64,000 nt of DNA from Pseudanabaena sp. UWO311 (GTDB lineage: Bacteria; Cyanobacteriota; Cyanobacteriia; Pseudanabaenales; Pseudanabaenaceae), in assembly GCF_006937785.1 (NCBI RefSeq), contig NZ_SJEE01000014.1, forward strand, positions 60,880-124,879, read 5' to 3'. A model generated the notes under the pieces. The model was given only the letters and a program-made list of their open reading frames with translations, was not told the DNA's origin and searched no databases. Below, in pieces: positions 8,196 to 17,597 of the stretch (position 1 is its first letter; each line of letters starts with the position of its first letter). A program made the position numbers and the translations under genes.

Positions 8196-9527
8196 CTATG
8201 TTTTGATCATCGAAAAACTGGCTTCTGGAGCTAGTAAAGCCCCACGTCTTACAGGAAGAAGATTTAGGTCTGGATTGCTGAAACTTAACTTAGTATTAGT
8301 TAAAATCGTCGCCAAAATAATCTTCATTTCAAATTGAGCTAATGCCATTCCCAAACAACGACGACTACCACCACCAAAGGGGATAAACTCATAGGGAGAA
8401 AACTGACGCTCCAAAAACCTTTCAGGGTGAAACTTCTTGGGCTCAGGATAGAGATCTTCTCTCTGGTGAGTGAGATAAATCGAAGCGAGTACTTCCGTAC
8501 CAGCATCTAACATTTGCCCCGAAATTTTTACGGGAGTTTTTACCTTGCGTGAGAATGTAGTCATACCCACAGGATAAAGCCGCAAAGTCTCATTACAAAA
8601 TGCGGTCAGGTAAGGCAGCTTAAATATTGCCATCGGATCGGGGCGATCACCTAAGCTTTGCAGTTCGGTCATTAATTTCGCATATACATCTGGCAACTTA
8701 TGCACCCAATACAAAGCCCAAGTTAGAGCTGTGGCGGTGGTTTCATGTCCAGCAAATAGTAAGGTCATTAACTCATCGCGTAAATCTACATCTTCTAAAT
8801 AATTACCTTCTTCATCTTGGGTAGCAAGCAATAGATTGAGAATATCAATACGCTCAGGATCAGGATGCGATCGCCTTTCACTAATTTCGGCATAGATTAA
8901 CTCGTCGCATAGTCTCTGTTTCCGCATGACACGCCCCCAAGGACTCCAATCCCCCAAATCTTTACGCAAAAAAGGTAAGAAAATAAATAGTGCTCCCAAC
9001 TTGGTTGCGCTCACCTCTAACCTTGTAACAAGGCGTTTTTTCAACAGTTCTAAGCGATCGCCTTCATGCAATCCAAATACAACTTGCAAAATCACCCGTA
9101 ACGTAATTTCTTGCATCGTTTCTCGAACATAAAAAACTTGTTGTGAGCCAATTTGGGCAAATACTTGGTCGGTAATTTTAGTAATGATTTGACCATAGCT
9201 GACAAGGCGATCGCCATGAAAAGGAGGCATTAATAATTTGCGCCGACGTTGATGCTGTTCGCCACTCATCAAAATCACAGAGCGATCGCCAACTAAAGGA
9301 CGGGCAATCTCATTGGATTCTCCTGGTGCAACTAGACTTGGACTGGTTAAAGTCACTTGCAAAGCCTCTGGATCGCTGACCATCACAATTGTTTTTAGCC
9401 CAGCCCACCGCATCGTAAACATTCCGCCAAATTCAGCAGCATTGCGCTCCATTACCCCTAGGGGATCTCGCACCCATTGTAATAATTGCAGCGCAGGATG
9501 AGTTTTTGTCCCAGCAGGAAGAGGCAT
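8196..9527 (-). CDS. Cytochrome P450 (CYP110-like)
   Basis: A 443-residue soluble P450. The I-helix oxygen-binding motif is FAGHETTATALTW, the K-helix ExxR is ETLR, the PERF-type motif is FHPERFL, and the heme loop is FGGGSRRCLGMA with Cys391 as thiolate ligand. The N-terminus, with LQWVRDPLGVMERNAAEFGG, resembles the cyanobacterial CYP110 group, whose known members act on fatty acids or terpenoids. It stands alone between the cyclase and DJ-1 genes, so the substrate cannot be inferred from context. A ferredoxin and ferredoxin reductase elsewhere would be needed for electrons. Confidence 0.9.
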   Translation of the reverse strand: MPLPAGTKTHPALQLLQWVRDPLGVMERNAAEFGGMFTMRWAGLKTIVMVSDPEALQVTLTSPSLVAPGESNEIARPLVGDRSVILMSGEQHQRRRKLLMPPFHGDRLVSYGQIITKITDQVFAQIGSQQVFYVRETMQEITLRVILQVVFGLHEGDRLELLKKRLVTRLEVSATKLGALFIFLPFLRKDLGDWSPWGRVMRKQRLCDELIYAEISERRSHPDPERIDILNLLLATQDEEGNYLEDVDLRDELMTLLFAGHETTATALTWALYWVHKLPDVYAKLMTELQSLGDRPDPMAIFKLPYLTAFCNETLRLYPVGMTTFSRKVKTPVKISGQMLDAGTEVLASIYLTHQREDLYPEPKKFHPERFLERQFSPYEFIPFGGGSRRCLGMALAQFEMKIILATILTNTKLSFSNPDLNLLPVRRGALLAPEASFSMIKT

Positions 9528-9593
9528 GACTTTCTCGCAATTAATTAAAGTTAATGGATATTTTAAAGCTATTTTTCAGGAAAAGCTTTGAAT

Positions 9594-10133
9594 CTAAACG
9601 ATCATATCTGTAGCAAGTTTATTTGCGATCGCCTCACCTTGCAAAATTTCCGCTAACTTCAGCGCAAATGCCATAGCTGTCCCCGCGCCACGACTGGTCA
9701 CCACATTGCCATCAACGACCACAGGAATTGTCAAATATTCCGCGACTTGCATTTGATCTTTAACCGATGGATAGGATGTGGCGCGTTTATCCTTGAGTAA
9801 TCCTGCATCAGAAAGAACAGTGGGCGCAGCACAAATGGCGGCGACAAGTTTATTTCCTGTGGCATGGGCGATTAACATTTTGGCAATGCGTGGATCTTCT
9901 CTCAAGCGAAACGTGCCTGAACCACCAGCAAGAATGATCGCATCAAATTGATTCGCTTCAACTTGATCGAGAAGTGTATCGGCAATAATGACGATCGCAT
10001 GAGCGCCCATCACCGTTGTCGTTACCAAGCCAGCCGTAACTACCTCAATCCCTCCACGACGTAATACATCGATAATCGTAACCGCTTCGATTTCTTCAAA
10101 GCCTTCAAAAAGGGGGATAAGTACTTTGGTCAT
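9594..10133 (-). CDS. DJ-1/PfpI family protein
   Basis: A 179-residue single-domain protein. Cys101 in AAICAAPTVL is the nucleophile-elbow cysteine, and Glu16 in GFEEIEAVT is the acid that activates it in DJ-1/YajL. The family includes glyoxalase-III/deglycase-like and redox-sensing proteins; ordinary length and closeness to the DJ-1 rather than the PfpI protease branch (MTKVLIPLFEGFEE) argue for a stress or glycation role. It follows the GGDEF gene on the same strand after 34 bp and may be co-transcribed with it. Confidence 0.88.
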   Translation of the reverse strand: MTKVLIPLFEGFEEIEAVTIIDVLRRGGIEVVTAGLVTTTVMGAHAIVIIADTLLDQVEANQFDAIILAGGSGTFRLREDPRIAKMLIAHATGNKLVAAICAAPTVLSDAGLLKDKRATSYPSVKDQMQVAEYLTIPVVVDGNVVTSRGAGTAMAFALKLAEILQGEAIANKLATDMIV

Positions 10134-10167
10134 GATATTTATTGGTTTTACGATTTGGATGGAGATG

Positions 10168-10956
10168 CTATTGTTCTGAGTCTAATGCGATCGCACATTG
10201 ATTACGACCATTATGCTTAGCCTTATACAATCCTCGATCCGCGTGGGATAGTAAGTTCATGCACCTTAGATCAGGCGGTGTAAAAAGGCTAAGACCTATA
10301 CTAATCGTGACACTAATCAGTGTTCCATCAGTTGATTCAATAGTCTGCCCAGCCACATTCTCACGAATACGCTCAGCTACATCATAGGCTTCTAGCAAGT
10401 TTGCGTTCGGCAACATCACCACAAATTCCTCACCACCGAAACGGGCTATTACATCATAGGGGCGCAGAGTAGATTTACATTTTTGAGCAATCTCTAGGAG
10501 AACGATATCGCCAGTTGCATGTCCATAGCGGTCATTAATCGACTTAAAATTATCAGCATCAATCATCAACAACGACATTGGCTCATTTGAGCGCAAGGCT
10601 ATCGTTGATTCAATTTCAAGACAATCAATAATATAGCGACGACTATGTACCTTTGTTAAGGGATCGTAGTTAACCATTTCTAAAAGTTGGTTTTGTAGAT
10701 CCTCAAGCTCAAACAACAGTTGCACAACGAAGCTGCTTGCTAATGGTGCAACAACAGCGGGGACAATGACAGCAACCTGTAATGATTTGAGCAGTAAATC
10801 CAGTCCTTCCCACCACAACAGTGTCATTATTCCGAAAGTGATCACTGCCGACGACAGAATGGAAAACAAAGTGATGGCTAACACTGAGCGAAAATGTCCC
10901 AGCCCTAATAGGACTTTTCGCCAAGTATTTCCACTTTGAATGTTTTTGTGAGACAT
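10168..10956 (-). CDS. Membrane-anchored GGDEF diguanylate cyclase
   Basis: About 262 residues. Two transmembrane helices lie near residues 20-80, with only a short loop and no recognisable sensor domain, and a GGDEF domain fills the rest (YDPLTKVHSRRYI, then RFGGEEFVVMLP as the GG(D/E)EF active loop). It should make cyclic di-GMP from two GTP at the membrane. An RxxD inhibitory site is not obvious before the active loop. The ATG at 10956 lies just after the Fur-family stop. An earlier in-frame ATG at 10983 overlaps that gene by 22 bp and cannot be excluded. It is likely translated with the regulator upstream. Confidence 0.85.
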   Translation of the reverse strand: MSHKNIQSGNTWRKVLLGLGHFRSVLAITLFSILSSAVITFGIMTLLWWEGLDLLLKSLQVAVIVPAVVAPLASSFVVQLLFELEDLQNQLLEMVNYDPLTKVHSRRYIIDCLEIESTIALRSNEPMSLLMIDADNFKSINDRYGHATGDIVLLEIAQKCKSTLRPYDVIARFGGEEFVVMLPNANLLEAYDVAERIRENVAGQTIESTDGTLISVTISIGLSLFTPPDLRCMNLLSHADRGLYKAKHNGRNQCAIALDSEQ

Positions 10957-10961
10957 AACAT

Positions 10962-11351
10962 CTAGTCTGTTCCCTGTTGACATTCGCTACAGAGTCCAAA
11001 AAATTCAAGAGTGTGATAGTAAATTTGAAAAGTATGTTTTTTCGCTAGTTGATTACCCAAGTCATGGATAGGACAAGAGTCGATGGGTAATGACATACCG
11101 CAATTGAGACAATTGAGATGATGTCTATCAGCAGGAGTGACACTATAGACGGTTTCGCCATTGGGTAAAGTCAGCGCTTTGATTAAACCTTGTAGCTTGA
11201 GAGTATCTAGCGATCGATATACTGTGGCTAGACCTACACTGTTTTCACTATTACGCAACTCCGAGTGAATATCTTGCGCTGATACAGCGCGATCATTGTG
11301 TTGGAGGAGATGGAGCACTCGTTCTTGACTGCGAGTGAGTTTTTCTTTCAT
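10962..11351 (-). CDS. zur: Fur-family metalloregulator, Zur-like
   Basis: 129 residues with the N-terminal winged helix (LTRSQERVLHLLQ to GLATVYRSLDTLKLQGL) and a C-terminal metal domain. Two CxxC pairs are present, NCLNCG and CSECQ, the structural zinc site, preceded by RHHLNC. The short length and the YYHTLEFFGLC ending resemble cyanobacterial Zur (FurB), which represses zinc-uptake genes when zinc is bound; FurA and PerR are less likely. The diguanylate cyclase follows directly. The symbol is inferred from resemblance only. Confidence 0.8.
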   Translation of the reverse strand: MKEKLTRSQERVLHLLQHNDRAVSAQDIHSELRNSENSVGLATVYRSLDTLKLQGLIKALTLPNGETVYSVTPADRHHLNCLNCGMSLPIDSCPIHDLGNQLAKKHTFQIYYHTLEFFGLCSECQQGTD

Positions 11352-11406
11352 GCTTTTAGGGTTTCTTAAAGCAAGCTAGCATACGCCTAGCTTGTCTTAA
11401 CTTAGT

Positions 11407-12645
11407 TCAGAACTTAAAAGGATTATAAATCAGACATGGTGTAAAGCATTTTTCTAATCGTTCACAAGTTTCTGAATTGATTTCCGTAATCCATTGCTTT
11501 TGTAACAATTCAGAAACCCTCTGAGTGCCATAAACCAAAGCCGACATACCTGCGATTGTGGCGCGAAAGTCGATCGCTAGATTTCCAATATCGCAGTTAC
11601 CATAGCGTTTGACCGTAAGCTGACTACAATCGCCATTAAGATCACTACAAATTCTAAATACACCATCATTCCAATGACAGTAAGGATCGCTAAGGGCAAA
11701 AGTAAAAGGCTCACAGGCGATCGGTAAACCATGCAAAGCACCAACAATATCGATCGCTCTGACCATCCAAGGCTCAGTCATCGATGAATCTAAGCGTCCT
11801 GCATTACTGAGCCATGTATGGACATTTTCACCTAAGGGGACGGGCATTTTTAAACTATGAATTTGATCGCGATGGCTGGCGAAGAATTGCAATAGGCGAT
11901 CGCGAGATTCGATATCCGTCCAAAATATTGATGAAATTTCAATCTGGCGATCGCGCATCGGCAAATTGCCACTGCTATCGATCGCATAGATGGCGATGGC
12001 AACAGGTTGACGCTCGCGTTTGATCACTACGCAGAGCTTTTGGCGATGCAAATGCCACCACTGGTCATAAGTAAAATTAGTAATGACGAGCCCATGACTA
12101 TGGGGCTGAAGAGTCTGCGATCGCAGGTTTTCGTAAAGGAAATTAGACAAAATATCTTTTACTTCGGTTGCGGGAATGCGATCGCAGGTCAAATTAGCTG
12201 AATTTGGTAATCTTAAATAATTTTCTAAAGACGAGACTGGAATATTAATTTCATGAGTGGCATTGGCGATCGCATAGCCCAAGGCTCCATAAAAACTCTC
12301 CTTGAATGGCGTAAGCATACTCACGCAAATTCCCTGCATCCGCATTTCTAAAAATGCACTTTTCATCAGAGCTTTTACACAGCCCTGATTGCGATATTCA
12401 GGATATGTCCACACGCCACCGATGCCACCCATCGTTTTCAGATTGCCACGCACCGACTGCTGAAAACTAAAACACTGCAACGCCGCGACAATCTTGCCAT
12501 CAATTTCCGCCGCCAATACCTCCTCAGGATTGATCGCTGTCAAATGCGATCGGGGCAAATCTTGATTAGTCCAGCGTGAATAAGCATACAAATCCCCCTT
12601 AAGAATTTCTAGGCGTTCACTATTATTAATTTTGCGAATTTTCAT
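11407..12645 (-). CDS. Eis-like GNAT acetyltransferase
   Basis: A 412-residue protein with the Eis (enhanced intracellular survival) layout. The N-terminal GNAT domain has the acetyl-CoA loop GGVWTYPEYRNQGCVKALM and MLTPFKESFYGALGY. A second GNAT-like half follows, then a C-terminal SCP2-like domain (SDLNGDCSQLTVKRYGN). It ends in a C-terminal carboxylate phenylalanine (IYNPFKF), as Eis proteins do for catalysis. Members acetylate amines, aminoglycosides or peptides; the natural substrate here is unknown. It is transcribed away from psbE across a 143-bp spacer. Confidence 0.82.
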   Translation of the reverse strand: MKIRKINNSERLEILKGDLYAYSRWTNQDLPRSHLTAINPEEVLAAEIDGKIVAALQCFSFQQSVRGNLKTMGGIGGVWTYPEYRNQGCVKALMKSAFLEMRMQGICVSMLTPFKESFYGALGYAIANATHEINIPVSSLENYLRLPNSANLTCDRIPATEVKDILSNFLYENLRSQTLQPHSHGLVITNFTYDQWWHLHRQKLCVVIKRERQPVAIAIYAIDSSGNLPMRDRQIEISSIFWTDIESRDRLLQFFASHRDQIHSLKMPVPLGENVHTWLSNAGRLDSSMTEPWMVRAIDIVGALHGLPIACEPFTFALSDPYCHWNDGVFRICSDLNGDCSQLTVKRYGNCDIGNLAIDFRATIAGMSALVYGTQRVSELLQKQWITEINSETCERLEKCFTPCLIYNPFKF

Positions 12646-12788
12646 GAAACAGTTGCTTTTAGAGTGATGCGGCAGTGCAAAGCATGTTTACTTACTCTGT
12701 GGTTTTATGTTTGCGGTGGCAAGTATGTACAATAGTAAATTATTATTTAAGATAAAGATTTTAAACATCACACATTTAGAGGACTGTT

Positions 12789-13031
12789 ATGGCAGGTACT
12801 ACTGGAGAACGCCCATTTTCCGACATTATTACTAGCGTTCGTTATTGGCTAATCCACAGCCTTACCATCCCTGCGTTGTTTTTGGCAGGTTGGCTATTTG
12901 TAAGCACAGGCTTAGCTTATGACGTATTTGGCACACCACGCCCCAACGAGTATTACAGTCAAGATCGTCAGACCGCACCTCTTGTAACTGATCGCTACAA
13001 TCCCGCCAAAGATATCCAAATGGGTAAATAG
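12789..13031 (+). CDS. psbE: Photosystem II cytochrome b559 alpha subunit
   Basis: 80 residues, the usual size. Transmembrane helix [25 protein letters not shown] carries the heme-ligand His at residue 23 (in [11 protein letters not shown]). [13 protein letters not shown] and a lumenal tail follow. It pairs with PsbF to bind the b559 heme beside the PSII reaction centre. GAGG sits 7 bases before the ATG. It is first of the psbE-F-L-J operon, the standard cyanobacterial order. The rubredoxin and ycf48 genes often found upstream are absent; an Eis-like gene diverges instead. Confidence 0.98.
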   Translation: MAGTTGERPFSDIITSVRYWLIHSLTIPALFLAGWLFVSTGLAYDVFGTPRPNEYYSQDRQTAPLVTDRYNPAKDIQMGK

Positions 13032-13136
13032 CGCTTGACTCAAAGCATTTCGTTAATTTTGTAGCTATAAACTTAAGCTCTAATTTAACGACTCCAAATT
13101 AACGACCAAAATCAACGCATTCACTAATTAATAACT

Positions 13137-13271
13137 ATGGCTAGCAATAATCCTAATCAACCCGTTCAATATCCCGTATTCACTTTCCGTTGGCTAGCAG
13201 TTCACGGTCTAGGCGTTCCTACCGTGTTCTTCATTGGTGCGATCGCAGCGATGCAATTCATCAGCCGCTAA
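13137..13271 (+). CDS. psbF: Photosystem II cytochrome b559 beta subunit
   Basis: 44 residues read directly from the sequence. The N-terminus [20 protein letters not shown] leads into the helix [21 protein letters not shown], whose His is the second axial ligand of the b559 heme. It ends FISR, as PsbF does. It is second gene of the operon, 105 bp after psbE. Confidence 0.98.
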   Translation: MASNNPNQPVQYPVFTFRWLAVHGLGVPTVFFIGAIAAMQFISR

Positions 13272-13349
13272 TTGAAACCCATTTCAGTTTTGCTTTTTTA
13301 AAACAAAACTTTTTACCTTTATCTTTTACCTTTTACCTTCCCCCTACCT

Positions 13350-13466
13350 ATGGCTCCTAAAAACCCTAACAGCCAACCTGTAGAGTTGAACCGTACTTCT
13401 CTCTTCTTGGGACTACTGCTGATTTTCGTGACTGTGCTACTTTTTTCCAGTTATTTCTTCAACTAG
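13350..13466 (+). CDS. psbL: Photosystem II protein PsbL
   Basis: 38 residues, [19 protein letters not shown] then a single membrane helix ending SSYFFN. The PVELNRTSL motif and the FFN terminus are diagnostic. PsbL sits at the PSII monomer-monomer interface and near the QA/QB side. It lies 78 bp after psbF. Confidence 0.97.
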   Translation: MAPKNPNSQPVELNRTSLFLGLLLIFVTVLLFSSYFFN

Positions 13467-13514
13467 TTTTGCAATTCATTTCATAAAAATCATTTTTATC
13501 AGGAGGTTTAATTC

Positions 13515-13634
13515 ATGCTTCAAAATGGACGTATTCCGCTTTGGGTAGTTGCCACGGTTGCTGGTACTGGCGTACTGGTTGTTGTCGGTCTATTCTTTTA
13601 TGGTTCATACGTAGGGCTTGGCTCTGCTAGCTAA
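13515..13634 (+). CDS. psbJ: Photosystem II protein PsbJ
   Basis: 39 residues, [20 protein letters not shown] followed by a glycine-rich helix and [19 protein letters not shown] and the FFYG(S/A)Y.GLGS ending are characteristic. An exact AGGAGG at 13501-13506 precedes the ATG, the strongest ribosome site in the operon. PsbJ borders the plastoquinone channel next to b559. It is last gene of the operon, followed at once by a terminator. Confidence 0.97.
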   Translation: MLQNGRIPLWVVATVAGTGVLVVVGLFFYGSYVGLGSAS

Positions 13635-13642
13635 ATTTCCAT

Positions 13643-13679
13643 AAAAAAAGGGGGAGCGCATTACGCTCCCCCTTTTTTT
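13643..13679. terminator. Bidirectional terminator after psbJ and the GST gene
   Basis: A 16-bp perfect stem (13643-13658 with 13664-13679) has a GGGGGAGCG core and flanking A7/T7 tracts. The TAA of the convergent GST gene starts inside the T tract. Confidence 0.85.
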
Positions 13680-14232
13680 ATTCAATACCTAAAATTGCTT
13701 TTTTGTATGCAGGGCGATCGCTAATCCGTTTCATGTAAGCATCAATCGCAGGATAGTCCTCGTAGGATATTTTGATAAACAAAATCGCATAACCGAGAAT
13801 TGCAGCAACTGCCACATCTGAGACTGTGAAGCTGTCGCCTGTGATATAAGATTGATTTCCAAGAATTTTGTTGATGCCCCCGAGCAATCTTGGTGTTTCT
13901 TTTTCGCGATTCTCTTCGCCAAACAATCCAGGTCCAAGCGTAGCATTTGCAAACAAGACCCATTGAGAGGCGATCGCTCTTTCTTCTAAAGTTTTTACCT
14001 CTGCATATTTATCGGCAATATATAGCAAAATTGCGCCAGACTCCCATAATAGAAAGTCACCATCTGCGATCGCAGGTACTTTGCCAAAGGGATTAATTGC
14101 TAAGAATTCGGGCTGTAAATGTTGTCCAACTTGCATGTCAAGCAATTGAAACTCATGAGGAGCTTGCAATTCTTCTAGATACCATTTGACGATTGAGGCG
14201 CGACTTCTTGCACCACCATAGAGTTTAATCAT
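13678..14232 (-). CDS. Glutathione S-transferase
   Basis: 184 residues. The N-terminal thioredoxin-like domain has the start MIKLYGGARSRASIVKWYLE, with Ser/Arg at the catalytic position, the cis-proline loop KVPAIADGDFLLWESGAILLYIA, and the glutathione-binding E-S pair. An all-helical C-terminal domain holds GDSFTVSDVAVAAIL, the N-capping box. The family conjugates or reduces electrophiles with glutathione; no specific class is evident. Its stop codon sits in the terminator shared with psbJ. Confidence 0.9.
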   Translation of the reverse strand: MIKLYGGARSRASIVKWYLEELQAPHEFQLLDMQVGQHLQPEFLAINPFGKVPAIADGDFLLWESGAILLYIADKYAEVKTLEERAIASQWVLFANATLGPGLFGEENREKETPRLLGGINKILGNQSYITGDSFTVSDVAVAAILGYAILFIKISYEDYPAIDAYMKRISDRPAYKKAILGIE

Positions 14233-14341
14233 TGTTTTTTACCTGTTAGTTCTAGAAGATAGGGTTAGTAATTTGCGATACATCTATCTTCAGATAAGCA
14301 ATCGCCAGTATATAAGATCGAGGGGACACAGCATGTTCCCC

Positions 14342-14408
14342 AGATCGTATGAAACCCAAAAGAGAGGTAGAGCTTCGCTCTATCTCTCTTTTGGGTTTCA
14401 TACGATCT
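14342..14408. terminator. 32-bp hairpin downstream of the Rieske oxygenase
   Basis: Arms 14342-14373 and 14377-14408 pair over 32 positions with a single G-T difference, closed by TTC. It lies 5 bp after the oxygenase stop on the minus strand. It is far longer than a typical terminator, and one member of the hairpin family described in the findings. Confidence 0.65.
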
Positions 14409-14412
14409 ATCA

Positions 14413-15843
14413 CTATAAATTGCGTAATGGAATTTCTTGACCGTAGATAAACTTCTGCTCTAGATTGTTACATATCAACCATAGAGCGATCGCGACCGCC
14501 ATAGGAATAGAACTTAGCAAAATCACTAGCAAATTTGCAGGAGCAAAAAAGAAGCCAATTAAGGGGCTGATTGTCCATGCGATCGCGGCGACTATCTTAC
14601 TGATCGTTTTAATCTTACGAACATTTCGTAGAGCTTGACTGCAACTCGCACATTTAGAAGTATGGGAATGATAACGATCTAGAAGAACTGTTTTGGATAA
14701 AGGAGCTTTCAATCTCTGCTCAGCGAAGAGATCGGCTTCATAACGGGTTACCCATTTCCGCAGTTCAGAGACATAGGTATCTGCTGGAGTTGCCAGATAG
14801 AATGCTTTAGCATAATTTCCATCAACCTCTGGTTTGGCAAGTGCTTGCTCAAGATATCGCTCTTGATAATGCAAAAATATTTGATCGTCTTCGAGAATTC
14901 CATTCTGTCCAATATGGGAATACCAGCGAGGTGTAATCCCAATAAAAAACCTAGGAATTGCGGAATTAAATTGAAAAGGGAATCTTGCAAACATACGGCA
15001 TTCCCCTTTGCGAGTTGGAGTGGCATAAACCACAGTCATTGTGCGCCCAAATTGTTTAGAAGTAAGATCATGCCACATCAACGAAGGAGCAATGAAAGTT
15101 GTATCTTGTGGACCTAATTTTCCGCGTCGAGGGCCCTCTTCCCATTTGCCTTGAAAGCCTTGCTTATTAGTTTCTAGAACTTCTAAAACCATTGGCGCAG
15201 CATTAGCACGATTACCAACGGATTTATGATGGGTAAATGGCAAGTGACTAGCGTCAAGGACATTTTCCATCAGAGTGAGCGCATCGTAGGGTAAATCGCG
15301 AAATGTGCCAAAGAGTGTCCATTTCCCTGTGTCAGTTTCGAGTGGATCGACTATCGGAATTTTGACTTGAGATGCATTTTCTGGGCTGCCTGCGTAAACA
15401 AATAACATGCCTTGGCGTTCGGCAGTGGGTAAAGATGCTACACAAGCACGTTTAGAGGTATGAGCGATTCCTCCTTCAGGTTGCTGAGGAATGCGATCGC
15501 AACTTCCATCACTTTTAAATGCCCAACCGTGATAGGGGCATTCTAATAAGCCATCCTCAGCAATTCTACCTTCCGATAGAGGCACAAGGCGATGGGGACA
15601 GCGATCGTCAAAGGCTTTCCATGCATTAGTCTGACGATCCCACCAAATCACCAGATCGCGTTCTAACAAGGTGAATTTTGAGGGTTTAGCTTTGTCTAAG
15701 TCTTCGATATAAAAGACTGGATACCAGACCTCTTGCCAGTCAAAACGTTCAGGATCTAGTCCGCCCGGAGGTAAACTTTGCTCTTGGGAGTCGTTAGGAT
15801 AAAGATTTTCTCTCAGTAAAGTATTTGCAGTCATGGCAGCCAA
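14413..15843 (-). CDS. Rieske oxygenase, pheophorbide a oxygenase / LLS1-like
   Basis: A 476-residue protein. The N-terminal Rieske centre is CPHRLVPLSEGRI plus CPYHGWAF. The mononuclear iron motif (ENVLDASHLPFTHHKSVGN) follows, then a PaO domain. Near the C-terminus is a CASC redox pair and two membrane helices. This layout matches plant PaO/TIC55/PTC52 proteins and their cyanobacterial relatives, which oxygenate chlorophyll-type rings at membranes with electrons from ferredoxin. The substrate could be pheophorbide, a chlorophyllide or another ring. A gene for an FAD-linked oxidase lies upstream on the same strand across a 30-bp-stem hairpin. Confidence 0.88.
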   Translation of the reverse strand: MAAMTANTLLRENLYPNDSQEQSLPPGGLDPERFDWQEVWYPVFYIEDLDKAKPSKFTLLERDLVIWWDRQTNAWKAFDDRCPHRLVPLSEGRIAEDGLLECPYHGWAFKSDGSCDRIPQQPEGGIAHTSKRACVASLPTAERQGMLFVYAGSPENASQVKIPIVDPLETDTGKWTLFGTFRDLPYDALTLMENVLDASHLPFTHHKSVGNRANAAPMVLEVLETNKQGFQGKWEEGPRRGKLGPQDTTFIAPSLMWHDLTSKQFGRTMTVVYATPTRKGECRMFARFPFQFNSAIPRFFIGITPRWYSHIGQNGILEDDQIFLHYQERYLEQALAKPEVDGNYAKAFYLATPADTYVSELRKWVTRYEADLFAEQRLKAPLSKTVLLDRYHSHTSKCASCSQALRNVRKIKTISKIVAAIAWTISPLIGFFFAPANLLVILLSSIPMAVAIALWLICNNLEQKFIYGQEIPLRNL

Positions 15844-15899
15844 AGCGATCGCATTGTAAAGTTATGTATAGTTTAGCCTGCGATCGCCAATCTTGTCTG

Positions 15900-15962
15900 T
15901 GTAGTAAACCCAAAAGAATGAGATGGTGCTTTGCACCATCTCATTCTTTTGGGTTTACTACA
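15900..15962. terminator. 30-bp perfect hairpin overlapping the FAD oxidase stop codon
   Basis: Arms 15900-15929 and 15933-15962 are exact reverse complements, loop TTT. The minus-strand TAG at 15958-15960 and part of the last sense codon are inside the right arm. It lies between two genes of the same direction. Confidence 0.7.
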
Positions 15963-17292
15963 TTTGCCATGCTTTCATTTTTTCAGGGTTCATGAGTCCA
16001 TATGGATCGACCATGCGTTTGAAGTTTAGTTGTTCATAATCAATAGTCTTCATACCTCCATCTTCGAGAATATAGGTGTGAGGATTGGCGATAAATACGC
16101 CCTGCGATTCGTGATATTCAATAATCGCATTCAGGCGATCGCTATTGGTAAAACGGACAATCTGAATCGCCGCAGGAATGACGACTCCATTTACTTTAAT
16201 GAACTCAAGATGCATGATGACTTCATCGCCAAAATACTCATGCATCTGCTGCACAAGCTCAAGTTTTGGATCATTCAAAAATAGGCTCTGGAGATAAGTG
16301 AGTGATGAATCGGCAGCACGAGCATGTAGGGTTGTGTGATTCCATGTGAACTCAACTAGACTGATACCTTTGCTAGCTTCTTGAGCACTTTTCTCATAGC
16401 AAATCTCGCCCTGAAATTCTTGGACTAGGCTTAGAAATGGCTCGCGATCGCTCTCGGCGACTAGGACTAAAGCACAATGAGAACCTGTCGGAATATAGCT
16501 TTGCAAAGCCGCAAAATAGCTTGGAATCGGCGCAGCATGAACGCTAATCATCTTTTTAATGATACCGTCGCTATTGCCAAGAGCTTGACCAAATCTGGCG
16601 GCAGTCATGAAATCGGTGAAGCTAACAATGCATTCCATCCATGCATAGGCAGGCGCAAGGGGAACTTCCAATTCGGTAATAATGCCATTAGTTCCATAAG
16701 CATGATTGACCTTTTGAACATCATCTCCTCGTAATTCAATGACGCGTGGTTCATCTTCAAGGGTGACTACCCGCACAACTCTCAAGTTACCGCGATCGCG
16801 CAATTGTCCATACAAAACAGAGCCAATTCCACCACTTCCACCAGCAATAAATCCACCGACTGTAGAGATTCTATATGTAGATGGAACCATGCGTGATTCC
16901 CATCCAATTTCTTGAGCTTGTTTGTCGAGTGCAGCTAGTTTCACGCCTGTCTCTACACGAGCTAATCCAGCTTTAATCCATTTGATTTCTTGTAGGCGTG
17001 AAGTTTCTAAAATTATTCCGCCTTTGAGTGGTGTGGATTGTCCATAGTTCCCTGTTCCACTACCACGCAATGTAAGAGGGATTTGATGTTTTACAGAAGC
17101 TTTCGCAATTCTCAATACCTCGCTTTCATTTTTGGGTCGGACTACTAAATCTCCTACTTTGCCCGTCAGTAATGGAACAAGCACTGGACTAAAATGAAAA
17201 TAATCCTCTGAGAGCTTTGCGACTTGGGTCGGATTTGCGATCGCTTCGATGCCAGATAGTTCTTCTAATAGATTTTCTAAAGATATTTGCAT
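15958..17292 (-). CDS. FAD-binding (PCMH-type) oxidoreductase, GlcD/D-lactate dehydrogenase family
   Basis: 444 residues. The FAD-binding PCMH domain covers about 45-220, with PLTLRGSGTGNYGQSTPLKGG as the pyrophosphate loop, then STVGGFIAGGSGGIGSVLYGQ. A C-terminal cap ends in NPHTYILEDGG and MVDPYGLMNPEKMKAW, a typical FAD-oxidase C-terminus. The family oxidises 2-hydroxy acids such as glycolate or lactate, or other alcohols. No GlcE/GlcF partner or iron-sulfur domain is adjacent, so the exact substrate is open. It may be co-transcribed with the Rieske gene. Confidence 0.82.
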   Translation of the reverse strand: MQISLENLLEELSGIEAIANPTQVAKLSEDYFHFSPVLVPLLTGKVGDLVVRPKNESEVLRIAKASVKHQIPLTLRGSGTGNYGQSTPLKGGIILETSRLQEIKWIKAGLARVETGVKLAALDKQAQEIGWESRMVPSTYRISTVGGFIAGGSGGIGSVLYGQLRDRGNLRVVRVVTLEDEPRVIELRGDDVQKVNHAYGTNGIITELEVPLAPAYAWMECIVSFTDFMTAARFGQALGNSDGIIKKMISVHAAPIPSYFAALQSYIPTGSHCALVLVAESDREPFLSLVQEFQGEICYEKSAQEASKGISLVEFTWNHTTLHARAADSSLTYLQSLFLNDPKLELVQQMHEYFGDEVIMHLEFIKVNGVVIPAAIQIVRFTNSDRLNAIIEYHESQGVFIANPHTYILEDGGMKTIDYEQLNFKRMVDPYGLMNPEKMKAWQM

Positions 17293-17397
17293 ATTTACTG
17301 ATTTTTGTTATCTCACTATCCTAATACCAATTCTTTAAAGTGTAGTCACGCTTGAGGGTTTGAGCGCAAAACGCTTTAGATACGTTTATGTCCGACC

Positions 17398-17448
17398 AAA
17401 CCTAAAAGAGAGTTGCGGCGCGAAGCGCCGCAACTCTCTTTTAGGTTT
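17398..17448. repeat. 24-bp perfect hairpin, loop GAA
   Basis: Arms 17398-17421 and 17425-17448 match exactly with a GGCGC-GAA-GCGCC tip. It is flanked outside by inverted copies of TTGAGNGCAAANCGCT (about 17359-17378 and 17449-17468), giving a nested composite element. Confidence 0.8.
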
Positions 17449-17597
17449 TACAGCGCTTTGCACTCAAAACCAAACCAAGAAAAAATTTGAAAGTGTTGCA
17501 AAACAACGCTTTCAAATTTTTTTAAAGCTACACAATCTAGCTATTTATTTGGAATAGTTTTATCTGTCCTAAGCTACAAAAAATCAATGCCGTTTTG

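Noticed and set aside
12646..12788. Missing rubA and ycf48 upstream of psbE taken as a deletion
   Set aside because: These genes precede psbE in many cyanobacteria but may simply be elsewhere in this genome; the window alone cannot show loss.
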